From positions 23,569,137-23,633,136 of the forward strand of contig CM064863.1 in the NCBI GenBank assembly GCA_032719365.1: a stretch of 64,000 nt of DNA. The letters are read 5' to 3'. This document shows, in pieces, positions 9,920-20,303 of the stretch (positions are counted from its first letter, which is position 1; each line of letters opens with the position of its first letter). The DNA comes from Prinsepia uniflora. Taxonomy: Eukaryota; Streptophyta; Magnoliopsida; Rosales; Rosaceae. The notes below the pieces were generated by a model, which was not told where the DNA came from, did no database searches, and saw only the letters and a program-made list of their open reading frames with translations. The position numbers and the translations under genes are program-made.

Positions 9920-12900
9920 ATGCGCGCTCATCAATCTAAGCTTGATCGGCTGAGAAGACAACTTGACATCTCACCAAGCAACGCGACATTCAGAGACGCA
10001 CTTAAGCAAACCGGCTCATCCGGACTTCCATCCCCAATAATCGGTGAGTCCATAAGTGAGAAGAGTAATTCAGAAGAAGAACAGACTTTCGGAACACCAA
10101 TAGCCATGGCACGAAACCTGAGTATCCGGGAGCAGACATGTGCAAACACAAATGGCACTACAAACTTCTGCATCCAGTATCCCGAGCCTAGAACCAACAA
10201 GAAAGATATTGAGCTTAAGAGTGGAGTCCTTCATCAGCTACCCAAGTTCCGTGGAGTCAGAAATGAAGATCCACATAAGCACTTAACAGAGTTCCAATTC
10301 ATCGTTGGTAGTATGTGTCCGGATGATGCGGACTTGGAAATCATGAAGCTGAAAGCTTTCCCATTGTCCTTGGAAGAAAGAGCACGGGTATGGCTTTTAA
10401 GTCTCCCACCCAATCATATTGACTCTTGGGAGAAGTTGGTTCAGGAGTTTCTTACCAAGTACTTCCCTGCCTCAAAGATTACGGTCTTAAGAAAAGAGAT
10501 CACTGGAATCAAGCAGAAAGAACATGATGAGAATTTCAGCCAGTACTATGAGAGGTTTAAGGAACTTTGTGCTTCATGCCCTACTCACGGGATCACAGAA
10601 GGCTATCTTTTAACCTACTTTTATGAAGGACTCAAAGGTTGGGATAGAGGACTGCTCGATGCTGCAGCTAATGGAAGTTTCTTAGCTCGGAGCCTAGTAG
10701 ATGGTCGTGCACTACTTGAAAGCCGTGCACTCAATGATGCACAATACGAAGGTGCCGATCCTATTTCTAGAAAGGTACATGAGGTAAGTTCCCATGCTAT
10801 AAATGATTCTAAGTTAGATAAGATCACCTCTATGCTTTCAAATATGCTTGAGCTAAAGAAACAGGTAGCTCCAGTTTGTTCCATATGCTCTCAAGGCCAT
10901 CTTGAGGAACAATGTCCCTACACTGCAAGGGAGGAAGACTCCGGAACTGAAATGGCACACGCCATTGGAGGCTTTCAAGGAGGGCCAAGGACCCAAGGTT
11001 ACAGTTGGAGAGATCCGAACAATGTCCTAAACCCTCAACACATGTCGACCGGGCCAAACCGTGTCCCAGACCAGTTCCCAAGGCCCACATGGCAACCAAG
11101 GCCCACATGGCAACCAAGGCCCCCGGTCCCATTTTCTAACTTTTCTCATAATCATGCAAATAATCATACTTCTTCATCTTCTAATCCTGATTATGATAAA
11201 ATGCTGGCTGCTCTTTCCCAAGGGCAGCAAACACTAATGGCGTCAACTCAGGCTCTTGTCACAGGTCAGCAAAATCAACAAAAAGACATCGCTGATCTCA
11301 AGGACCAAATGGGCAAGGTCGTGGACTTCATGGGTAAGATCCAAGCTAGCGGGGTGCTTCCACCTCAACCTACACCCAACCCAAATGTAAGACCTAAAGC
11401 CAATGCAATCACCACTCGAAGTGGTAAAGTGCTCGGAGAAATAGAACCAGATCCAGCCGTTTCTGAGGCTGAAAAGCACACGGTGGCAACTAAGACCACC
11501 ATGACACAACCGCCAGTTCAACCTACCCACACACAAGGTAATAACCCAATCCCTTCAAGTTCGGTTGTTACTAATTCCCCGTTTGTGCATGCACCATTTC
11601 CAAGTAGGCTTGCCAAATCTAAGAAGAATGAATCCGATGAGGAAATCTTGGAGATCTTCAAAAGGGTGCAAATCAACATGCCCTTGATCGAGTGCATCAA
11701 ACAAGTGCCGAAATACGCAAAATTTCTGAAAGAGTTATGCACTCCAAGGCGCCAGACGAGGGAGAAGGAGGTTGTGATGGTGAGTGAAACAGTTTCTGCT
11801 GTAATCCAGCGTCGGCTACCCCCAAAGTTGAAGGATCCAGGGAGTTTTTCTGTTCCCTGCGTGATTGGTAACAAGTCATTTGATAAAGTCATGCTAGACT
11901 TAGGAGCATCCATTAATGTTATGCCATATTCACTATATGTTGCCCTAGGTCTAGGTAAATTACAGCATGACGATATTATCATTCAGTTAGCCGATCGCTC
12001 TAATGTGTATCCTAAGGGATACGTCGAAGATGTTCTTGTGCAGGTTAACCAGCTCATCTTCCCAGCTGACTTTTATGTCCTAGACATGGAGGATTCCCCT
12101 ACGAATCAAGCTCCACTAATGCTGTTGGGAAGACCATTCATGAGAACTGCCAAGACAAAGATTGATGTGTTCAATGGAACATTAACTATGGAAGTAGACG
12201 GAGAGGAGATTGGCTTCAACATTTTTGATGCCATGAGGTACCCTAGTTCCGCAACTTATACTACTTTTTCTGTTGATGTGTGCACTTCTCTCGCAGAGAA
12301 ACATTTTGATTTAATTCGAGAAGACACACTCAACATGATAATCCAGAAAGGAGTTGGCTTAACGCAATCAGGGGACGCCTTGGTTGAGGATACGGATTAC
12401 GAACTAGAACCTCGAATTTGGGATGAAGTCATGACCCTAAATGAGACCCCCAGAATGGTGAATCATCAGGTACCCTCGTCATTTCCAATTAGTACTAATG
12501 TCACTCCTCCTTCAGTGATTCAGGCCCCAGTTCTTGAGCTCAAAGTTTTGCCTGACCACCTGAAGTATGCCTATCTTGGCTCGGACGACACTCTGCCCGT
12601 CATAGTGTCTTCTGCACTAACCGAGTCACAGGAAGATAGACTGGTACAGGTCTTGACAAAGTACAAGACAGCCATTGGATGGACTCTGTCAGATATCAAG
12701 GGAATCAGCCCTACAACTTGTGTGCATCGAATCTTACTAAAAGATGATGCAAAGCCCTCTCGCGAAGCCCAACGTCGCCTCCATCCTCCGATGATGGAAG
12801 TCGTGAAACAAGAGGTCATCAAACTCTTGGACTGTGGTGTCATCTACCCAATTTCAGACAGCAAATGGGTCTCACCAGTCCAAGTAGTCCCAAAGAAAAG

Positions 12901-15430
12901 TGGAGTCACAGTTGTTGCGAATAGTGAAGGAGAGCTAGTGCCCCAACGAACAGTGACCGGATACAGAGTCTGCATCGACTATCGACGCCTGAACAAAGCA
13001 ACTAGGAAGGATCACTTCCCTTTGCCCTTCATTGATCAAATGCTTGAAAGGTTAGCAGGTCACTCCTATTATTGCTTTCTTGATGGTTATTCCGGGTACA
13101 ATCAAATCTGTATCGCTCAAAATGACCAAGATAAAACGACTTTCACTTGTCCTTTTGGCACTTTTGCCTACCGAAGAATGCCTTTCGGTTTATGTAACGC
13201 CCCAGGTACTTTCCAAAGATGCATGCTTTCTATTTTCTCTGAATACGTCGAAAAAATAATTGAAGTATTTATGGACGATTTCAGTGTCTTTGGGGATAGT
13301 TTTGATGCATGCTTAGAACACTTAGCACTTATCTTACAAAGGTGTGTCGAAACTAATCTGATACTTAACTGGGAGAAATGCCATTTCATGGTTAGACAAG
13401 GGATAGTCTTGGGCCATATTGTCTCTGAAAGAGGAATTGAAGTCGATAAATCTAAAGTTGATACTGTGCGCCACTTACCCTCTCCCACTTCGGTGAGAGG
13501 AATCCGTTCATTTCTTGGTCACGCAGGATTTTACAGAAGATTTATCCAAGACTTCTCCCACATTGCAAGGCCCTTGTGCCGACTGCTTCAGAAAGAGACA
13601 CCCTTCGTCTTTGATGCAGACTGTCAGGAAGCTTTTGAGAAGCTTAAAAATTTCTTAACCACTGCCCCCATTCTTTGTGCCCCTGATTGGTCCTTACCCT
13701 TTGAACTAATGTGTGATGCCTCTGATTTTGCAGTTGGAGCCGTACTCGGACAAAGGCGGGATAAGAAGCCCTACGCCATCTACTATGCATCCAGAACCTT
13801 GAATGATGCCCAGATGAACGACACCACTACCGAAAAGGAGTTGCTTGCTGTTGTATTTGCTTTAGATAAATTTCGCTCTTATCTACTTCGAACTAAAGTC
13901 ATTATTTACACTGATCATGCAGCACTGAAGTATCTCCTAGCCAAAAAAGAAGCGAAACCAAGACTGATCCGATGGATTCTTCTTCTTCAAGAGTTTGACA
14001 TCGAGATTAAAGATAAGAAAGGCGTAGAGAACGTGGTGGCGGATCATTTGAGTCGCATTGCACATGAGCGAGATCCTGTGGCGATTCAAGAGATGTTTCC
14101 AGACGAACAACTCTTCAGAATCGAGGGAGGTACTCCTTGGTATGCTGATATTGTCAATTATTTAGTCACCAAGCAGTTGCCCACCACCCTCTCCCGTGCA
14201 CAAAAAGATAAACTTAAAAAGCATGTTAGGCACTATATTTGGGATGAACCTTATTTGTGGAAACACTGTGCAGATTTATTGATTAGGAGATGTGTCCCTG
14301 ATATTGAACATAGGTCAGTCCTAGAGTTCTGCCATAGCCATGCTTGTGGAGGCCACTTTGGATCTAGGAAAACTGCACTCAAAATCTTAGAATCTGGACT
14401 ATATTGGCCCACACTTTTTAGAGATGCACATTCATTCTGTTTAGCCTGTGATAAATGTCAGAGATCAGGAAACTTAGGACGAAGGGATGAAATGCCACAA
14501 CATTATGTTCTTACTGTTGAAATATTTGATGTTTGGGGTATTGATTTTATGGGTCCGTTTCCTCAATCTAATGGCTATCTCTATATCTTACTTGCTGTTG
14601 ATTATGTATCAAAATGGGTGGAAGCTAAGGCCACCAGGACTAATGACTCTAAAACTGTTGCAGATTTCCTCAGAACTAACATTCTTTCCAGGTTTGGGAT
14701 CCCGCGGGTCCTAATAAATGATGGAGGAAGTCATTTCTGCAACAAGACCATTGAAGCTTTAATGAAACGGTATGGTGTCACTCATCGAGTCTCTACACCT
14801 TACCATCCTCAAACGAGTGGAATGGCGGAAGTCAGTAATAGAGAGATCAAGAAGATATTAGAGCGAACTGTGGGCCCTAATCGTAAGGATTGGAGCCAAC
14901 GGTTGGATGATGCACTTTGGGCATACAGGACGGCATACAAAACACCTATAGGAATGTCTCCCTATAGGTTGGTGTACGGAAAAGTATGTCACCTTCCGGT
15001 GGAACTAGAGCATAAAGCATGGTGGGCCGTCAAAACTTTCAACATCAAGCTAGATGACGCCGGTCTGCATCGAAAGCTCCAGCTGAGTGAGCTTGAGGAA
15101 ATAAGAAATGATGCATTTGAAAGCACTCTGATCTACAAGGAAAAGGCAAAGGCATTTCATGACAAACAGATCAAGAGTAAAGCATTTGACATTGGCCAGA
15201 AAGTTTTGTTGTTCAATTCCCGACTTAGACTCTTTCCAGGTAAATTATTCTCCAGATGGGTAGGTCCTTTTGTTGTTACTAATGTGTTTGCCCATGGAGC
15301 CATACAGATCAAAAGCATTGAAACGGGAAAAGAGTTCAAGGTAAATGGCCACCGATTGAAGCCTTACATCGAGGCAATTGGAGGACACGATGTGGAGTCA
15401 GACAGAGTACTTCTACGTCCCATCAGATAA
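9920..15430 (+). CDS. gag-pol polyprotein of an Athila-type Ty3/gypsy retrotransposon
   Basis: One uninterrupted frame of 1836 residues encodes the proteins for particle assembly, reverse transcription and integration. Domains in order: gag (about 100-290, KSGVLHQLPKFRG onward); a zinc knuckle of pattern C-x2-C-x3-H-x4-C (about 319-332); aspartic protease with DLGASINVMP (about 658); reverse transcriptase (about 1016-1190) with FMDD in place of YMDD (about 1117); RNase H starting at CDASDFAVGAVLG (about 1264); integrase with an HHCC zinc finger (about 1466-1510) and the catalytic triad D about 1542, D about 1601, E about 1636. No chromodomain is visible, and the C-terminus reads GHRLKPYIEA. 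The DLGAS protease, FMDD and the absence of a chromodomain fit the Athila group. There is no env-like frame downstream. The first ATG in this frame is used; the overlapping ATG at 9916 is in another frame. No stops or frameshifts, consistent with a young copy. Confidence 0.93.
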   Translation: MRAHQSKLDRLRRQLDISPSNATFRDALKQTGSSGLPSPIIGESISEKSNSEEEQTFGTPIAMARNLSIREQTCANTNGTTNFCIQYPEPRTNKKDIELKSGVLHQLPKFRGVRNEDPHKHLTEFQFIVGSMCPDDADLEIMKLKAFPLSLEERARVWLLSLPPNHIDSWEKLVQEFLTKYFPASKITVLRKEITGIKQKEHDENFSQYYERFKELCASCPTHGITEGYLLTYFYEGLKGWDRGLLDAAANGSFLARSLVDGRALLESRALNDAQYEGADPISRKVHEVSSHAINDSKLDKITSMLSNMLELKKQVAPVCSICSQGHLEEQCPYTAREEDSGTEMAHAIGGFQGGPRTQGYSWRDPNNVLNPQHMSTGPNRVPDQFPRPTWQPRPTWQPRPPVPFSNFSHNHANNHTSSSSNPDYDKMLAALSQGQQTLMASTQALVTGQQNQQKDIADLKDQMGKVVDFMGKIQASGVLPPQPTPNPNVRPKANAITTRSGKVLGEIEPDPAVSEAEKHTVATKTTMTQPPVQPTHTQGNNPIPSSSVVTNSPFVHAPFPSRLAKSKKNESDEEILEIFKRVQINMPLIECIKQVPKYAKFLKELCTPRRQTREKEVVMVSETVSAVIQRRLPPKLKDPGSFSVPCVIGNKSFDKVMLDLGASINVMPYSLYVALGLGKLQHDDIIIQLADRSNVYPKGYVEDVLVQVNQLIFPADFYVLDMEDSPTNQAPLMLLGRPFMRTAKTKIDVFNGTLTMEVDGEEIGFNIFDAMRYPSSATYTTFSVDVCTSLAEKHFDLIREDTLNMIIQKGVGLTQSGDALVEDTDYELEPRIWDEVMTLNETPRMVNHQVPSSFPISTNVTPPSVIQAPVLELKVLPDHLKYAYLGSDDTLPVIVSSALTESQEDRLVQVLTKYKTAIGWTLSDIKGISPTTCVHRILLKDDAKPSREAQRRLHPPMMEVVKQEVIKLLDCGVIYPISDSKWVSPVQVVPKKSGVTVVANSEGELVPQRTVTGYRVCIDYRRLNKATRKDHFPLPFIDQMLERLAGHSYYCFLDGYSGYNQICIAQNDQDKTTFTCPFGTFAYRRMPFGLCNAPGTFQRCMLSIFSEYVEKIIEVFMDDFSVFGDSFDACLEHLALILQRCVETNLILNWEKCHFMVRQGIVLGHIVSERGIEVDKSKVDTVRHLPSPTSVRGIRSFLGHAGFYRRFIQDFSHIARPLCRLLQKETPFVFDADCQEAFEKLKNFLTTAPILCAPDWSLPFELMCDASDFAVGAVLGQRRDKKPYAIYYASRTLNDAQMNDTTTEKELLAVVFALDKFRSYLLRTKVIIYTDHAALKYLLAKKEAKPRLIRWILLLQEFDIEIKDKKGVENVVADHLSRIAHERDPVAIQEMFPDEQLFRIEGGTPWYADIVNYLVTKQLPTTLSRAQKDKLKKHVRHYIWDEPYLWKHCADLLIRRCVPDIEHRSVLEFCHSHACGGHFGSRKTALKILESGLYWPTLFRDAHSFCLACDKCQRSGNLGRRDEMPQHYVLTVEIFDVWGIDFMGPFPQSNGYLYILLAVDYVSKWVEAKATRTNDSKTVADFLRTNILSRFGIPRVLINDGGSHFCNKTIEALMKRYGVTHRVSTPYHPQTSGMAEVSNREIKKILERTVGPNRKDWSQRLDDALWAYRTAYKTPIGMSPYRLVYGKVCHLPVELEHKAWWAVKTFNIKLDDAGLHRKLQLSELEEIRNDAFESTLIYKEKAKAFHDKQIKSKAFDIGQKVLLFNSRLRLFPGKLFSRWVGPFVVTNVFAHGAIQIKSIETGKEFKVNGHRLKPYIEAIGGHDVESDRVLLRPIR

Positions 15431-15757
15431 AGAATTTGGTCTAGGCTGGATGGACGTTAAACTTCAAGCGCTTGTTGGGAGGCAACCCAATGTGTTCTCG
15501 AGTGTGAAGGAGTCATCAACACAGATTTGCTTTCTTTCAACCCTTCACTCTCTTTTACTTTGTTTATGTTTTTCTTTCTTACTTCACTTTCTTAAATCAT
15601 CTTCCTTACTTTGATTCTATGTTTAATTATTTCGTATTTTCCTACATTGAGGACAATGTAGAATTTAAGTGTGGGGGAATGGTTTACAAATTTATTTGTG
15701 CATTTGAAATTTTTAAGTCTTTCTTAATTTGCAATTGTTTTATTTCTTTCTTACGAA

Positions 15758-15788
<31 letters not shown>

Positions 15789-15838
15789 GAAAAAAAAAAT
15801 TTACTGCTTTGAATCTTTTTGTTTTAACTTAGTATTAT
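15431..15838 (+). other. 3' untranslated region with polypurine-like tract
   Basis: Contains GTGTGGGGGAATGG (15669-15682), a motif typically found near the 3' end of Athila/Tat elements, then an A-rich and (TA)n stretch (15757-15801). The tract does not abut the LTR: 108 bp of target-like sequence intervenes. Confidence 0.5.
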
Positions 15839-15946
15839 AAACTTAAAGTGAATCATATTATAAGTGTTTGATGCTTATTAATGTTTGACGCACATTAATC
15901 GTTAATGCATCTATAAAATGAAAAACGTATACATGTACTTGAGACG
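15839..15946 (+). repeat. duplicate of the left target flank (7396-7503)
   Basis: Identical by eye over 108 bp to the old-LTR sequence immediately left of the element, including the AGACG target copy, but located between the interior and the right LTR. Confidence 0.85.
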
Positions 15947-17749
15947 TGATAGGTCCTCAAATAAGCATTATTTTATATTATTTTATACCCTTTATACTTG
16001 ACTTTTAATATTAAAATATTAAATAAATAGATAAATTAATTTATTTTGTGTTATTTTTATTTAATTAAATAAAGTTTGTAATTTGGAGTATTTTGGTGAA
16101 AGAATTGTCTCGATCGGAATTATAACGAATATATTATGGACGAATTTCGGTGAAATATTTCTAAATTAATTAAATTAATTAATTTGTGCAGCCCAAACCC
16201 AAATAAATGCAGCCCAGCCCAACAGAAAAAAAGAAAAAGAAAAAAGAAGTCCTGAGCCCAAATCCATTTCTTTCTCCAGGTCCAGCCCGTACAGCCCAAG
16301 GAACGGCCCAGCCCAATCACGTCAGTCCGCGCGGCCCAGTTCTCCAGCCCATGCGAAGCCCAGCGCGTCAGCCCGCGTCCCAGCAGCCCAGATTCGATTC
16401 GGCGTGCGCCTGCCGAACCAAAGCCCCACTCTTCAGCGCGCGCCAGCCGAATTTCTTCCCCTCCATTCAGCATCCTCTAGCCGAAATTACATTCCTCTTT
16501 TCAGCAGCTCTCTGCTGAATTCTTTTCCAGCAGCTTCCACCCAATTTCCACCCAACTTCCACCCAAATTCATTCCACTTTCCAACCCAATTTTGCAACTT
16601 TACAACTCAAACCACTTCTAAACATCATAACAAATCTTTACTACTCATCATTCCACTATTCCGCATTTTTTATTGTATTTTTATATTATTTTTGATAACT
16701 TTTTCTACCTATAAATAGGACTTCAATTCTTGTATTTTGGGAGTCCCCAATTAGTTTCATTCTTCCATTTCTTTCTTAGTTCTTAGTTCTTAGTTCTTAG
16801 TTCTTAGTTCTTAGTTAGTTCTTTTGTTTCTCTCTTTTGAGAGACAATTTTGGGGACCATTTTTACTTCTTGTAGATTTTCTTATTAATTAGTTTCATTT
16901 TAATTCTTATTCGTAATTTATGTTATTTTTATGTTATTTTCATTTCTTCTTTACTATTGTTCTTGGTATTTTCTTTCTAACATTTGTAAGTAAGAATGCA
17001 ATCTCCATGTGTTTTACTTTTTGAATTTCTTTTACTTCATATGTTTTAGTGCTTAAACTTCAATTTGATGTTAAGTGTTTTATCCGCTGTCGGTGCACTT
17101 AGAGTAGAATTGAAGAGATTAAATGTTGATCGCTGTCGGCGCATTTAATTATAAACTTAAGGTAAATCATGTTGTAAATGTTTGAAGCATATTGATGTTT
17201 GACGCACATTAATGGTTGATGCATTTATAATATTGAAAGATATATGTAAGTATTTGAGATGATGAATGTAGGATTTCGTGATTGGTTTATTATGAGCAAA
17301 ATGTTAGAAAGAAGTCTATTTTTAGGAGTAGTTTAAATAATGTGATTGTTAATTCGAAATTACTTACGTAAAAGTGTGGGTTTTGTCTATGAAATTACTC
17401 TATGGTTTGTAAGTTCCAATTAGCATGAGCATTTGCATTTTAATTCTTAATTAGTTTTTTCTTTAATTTAGTTATAAATCTTTTCAAAACCCCACTTCTT
17501 TATTCTTTTATTCTTTCATTCTTTTATTCTTTTAATTCTTTAATTCTTTTATTCCTTTAATTCTTTATTCTTTAATTCTTTAATTCATTATTCTTTTATT
17601 CATCTCCCACTAACACATTATTAATGTTCCCTAATTTCCCCGGTTAAGAACGATCCCTATTTATCAATACTACATCTACACAAAAAAGGTTTAAATTGCA
17701 CAATACTCAAATTGCGTGTTTAATTTAATGCGTAGTTTGGGCGTAGTCA
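15947..17749 (+). repeat. right LTR of the Athila-type element (complete)
   Basis: 1803 bp, TGATAGG to GTAGTCA, followed by AGACG. It carries six TTCTTAG units (16773-16814) where the left LTR has three. The last 46 bp (17704-17749) have no counterpart in the left LTR but match the end of the old related LTR (18238-18283). Confidence 0.85.
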
Positions 17750-18288
17750 AGACGATGAAGGTAAGATTTTGTAATTGATTCAATATGAGCAAATGTAAAG
17801 TCTTGGTAAAAAATTGTGTTTGAAGGAAGTCTATTTTAAGAGTAGTTTAAATAATGTGATTGTTAATTTGAATTTACTTATGTAAAAGTGACGGTTTTGT
17901 CTATGAAACTAATCTATGGTTTGTAAGTTATAATTAGCATGATCATTTGCATTTTAATTCTTAGTTTGATTAAAAACGTAGTTTCCGTTACACTTTATTC
18001 AAAACCCCCATTTCATTCCTAATTATTTAATTATGTAATTCTTTAGATCATTATTTTTTAAATTTTTTTTTAATTCATTTAATTCATGAATTCATTTATT
18101 CTTTTATTATTTTATTGATTGATTATTTATTATTCTTTTATACTAACACAATATTAATGTTCTCTAATTTCTCCGGTTAGGAACGATCCCTATTTACCAG
18201 TACTATATCTACATAAAAAGGGTTTAAATTGCTTATATACTGGAATTACGTGTTTATTTTAATGTGTAGTTCGAGCGTTATCATAGGC

Positions 18289-18401
18289 CGACTAGATGTG
18301 GTCAGCTTGGGAGGCGTACATGTAGCTTGAGGTTTGGTCAGGGCCGCGTGTCTGGCCCAGGGCAGGGCTGGCAGAGCATGATATAGGCCGATCAGATGTG
18401 C
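18289..18401. other. short spacer between two nested clusters
   Basis: GC-richer sequence with two similar TAGGCCGA(C/T)(T/C)AGATGTG motifs near 18284 and 18384. No gene. Confidence 0.4.
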
Positions 18402-20303
18402 TCGCCTGTAACGACCCGGAAATTCGAAAAAACGAAAATGTGGAAGATTCGAAGGAAATGACAATTTTGCCCCTGGTTATAAGGGCCAAAAGTTGACCTT
18501 TTTATCGAGACATTGTTTGGACTTTCCAGAAGTACCGTTGGATCGGTCTCGAGACGCTGAATCCGTAGACAAGCGACATGCGTCAATCGGAGTTCGGACG
18601 AGAAAGTTATGGGTCTAGAATTGTGAGGGGCATTTTGGTAATTTTTTATGGCAAGGGCAAATTGGTAAATTACCACAGCAAAGTGATTAGGACGGTTAGT
18701 GGCTGATTCAGCTCATTGGATGAGGATTTACTACCTAAGTGACACTTGGCAATTGCTATTTGAGATTAGTGGCATTGTTTGTATGATCAACGACAAAAAA
18801 TAACAAAGGAAACCGCCCACCCCTTTATTTAAATTCCATCAAAATTGATTGATGAAGAGGATAAGTGTGAAACCTGAGACATTGGGATGATTCTACAGAG
18901 AGAAACGAGTAAGTTTAGAGCAGAATTAAGGACGATGAACCCCTAAACCTGAGACCCAGAGTTTTGAAATTCAAGATTGATCGATTTTCGAATTGGAACC
19001 TATGGACCACGATTACTGAAATTGTCCTTGAATGAAGCTTCCTGAGATTGAGACGAGTTGAACCAGCCTTGAATTCGAACGAAATTGATACATAAATACG
19101 AAGAACAGACCCTGCGACATCCTCGAATTGGGAAGGTTGCGTTCACGTGATTGGAGGTAAGCAACCATGAAATTGATTTCGAATTCATGTTTAGAATGAA
19201 TATAGGATGCTCCCTGTGCGATCAATTTAATCAAACAGCTTGAAATGGGGTAGGACCCGAGTTAGAACCCGTCGGGTATGTACTTCGAGTCGAGTAATTT
19301 GAGGACCCCTTTCATGAAATTGAACTTACAGATCCTTAATTAGGATTGAATAGATGAACATTAGTGAAAGAAACGGTGAAATTGGGGTCAAATTGGCTAA
19401 GAATGAATCGGGTTGCACCGCGGGTTCAGACCCGTATGACAGAGAGTCGGGTTACAGGGATGACATTGTTCACGGGCGTGGCTTTCACGCGCAGCCGCTT
19501 GCGGCGGCGCGTGAGGGAGCGTGGTGAGTTTTCTGGGGAAGTCTTCAACAGGTGTTTTATTCTATGTAATGTAACGAACATTTTAGAGTTGGTTTCGAGT
19601 CAATCGGACACCGTCTCACTAATGTTTCAAAGGTCCGAAGATTTATATTCTGTTTTAAATTAATATTTAAGTCCCGAAAAATTATGGGGAATTAATATGA
19701 TGTAAATTGAGTTGTTAGTGACCCTGAATAATGATTTTGGACAGGATTCGAGATTCCTGGTAAGTGTTGGAAATTACAGAAACGCGTGCAGCTCAGGAAA
19801 CGAGCAGTTTGGACGGTGTGTGAGTGGACGTTTGTTTTATAAACCATGATGCATGCATAGTTACATGTTTTACATGATTGATTGCATAATTTGATTTGCA
19901 ATGATGTCCTGATGATGTGGCATGATTATTTGTGATTATATGATTATTTTAATCGGTATTTCAGGCTTGTTTTACGAGAAATGTGCAAATGATGTTTTGG
20001 GCTAGACCCGGAGTCAAAAAGGCTTTAAAAAGGATGTTTTGACTTAATTGGTGAGTCAATGATGATTTCTGGATTATTGTAATGTTTTTAATGTGATTTT
20101 ACGGATTTACGTATAATTGGCATTTGGACTTGAGACCCTGTCGGGAATGCTTATGACTTGGTTTGAAGTCATGTATATGATTGATATGTGTTATGGTATG
20201 GATTGTGTTTGTGATTGTGGATACTGGATACTGGATCATGTCCTGGATGGTACGAGTGCAGTCCTAGACGTGACTCGTATGTTGCGTGAGTGCAGTTCCC
20301 GAG

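Larger units (their letters stand above)
7504..17749 (+). mobile_element. young Athila-type Ty3/gypsy retrotransposon, anomalous ends
   Basis: A gag-pol open frame (9920-15430) is flanked by nearly identical direct repeats (7504-9238 and 15947-17749). The outer ends TGATAGG and GTAGTCA are bounded by the duplication AGACG (7499-7503, 17750-17754), and the target is the old related LTR. Two anomalies: the left LTR stops matching at 9238, about 46 bp short of the end seen on the right, with no recognisable primer site after it; and 108 bp of target flank (7396-7503) is repeated directly before the right LTR (15839-15946). The LTRs differ at roughly one base in a hundred by eye plus a repeat-number change, so insertion was recent. 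Confidence 0.8.
3416..18283 (+). repeat. old Athila-type solo LTR, split by three later insertions
   Basis: The pieces 3416-3463, 4129-4748, about 6790-7503 and 17755-18283 line up in order with successive parts of the young Athila-type LTR at 15947-17749: the 5' end, the 'AATCGTC' region, the TATAAATAG box (6940-6948 here), the 'TGTCGGTGCA' region and the terminal GCGTTATCA. Together they make one complete diverged LTR. The start reads TC rather than TG. Flanking it is a perfect 5-bp duplication, TAGGC (3411-3415 and 18284-18288). No second old LTR or old interior is present, so it is a solo LTR. Confidence 0.75.

Noticed and set aside
9931..15339. Antisense and out-of-frame ORFs across the gag-pol region
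   Set aside because: Shadows of the 1836-residue polyprotein frame, with no independent features.
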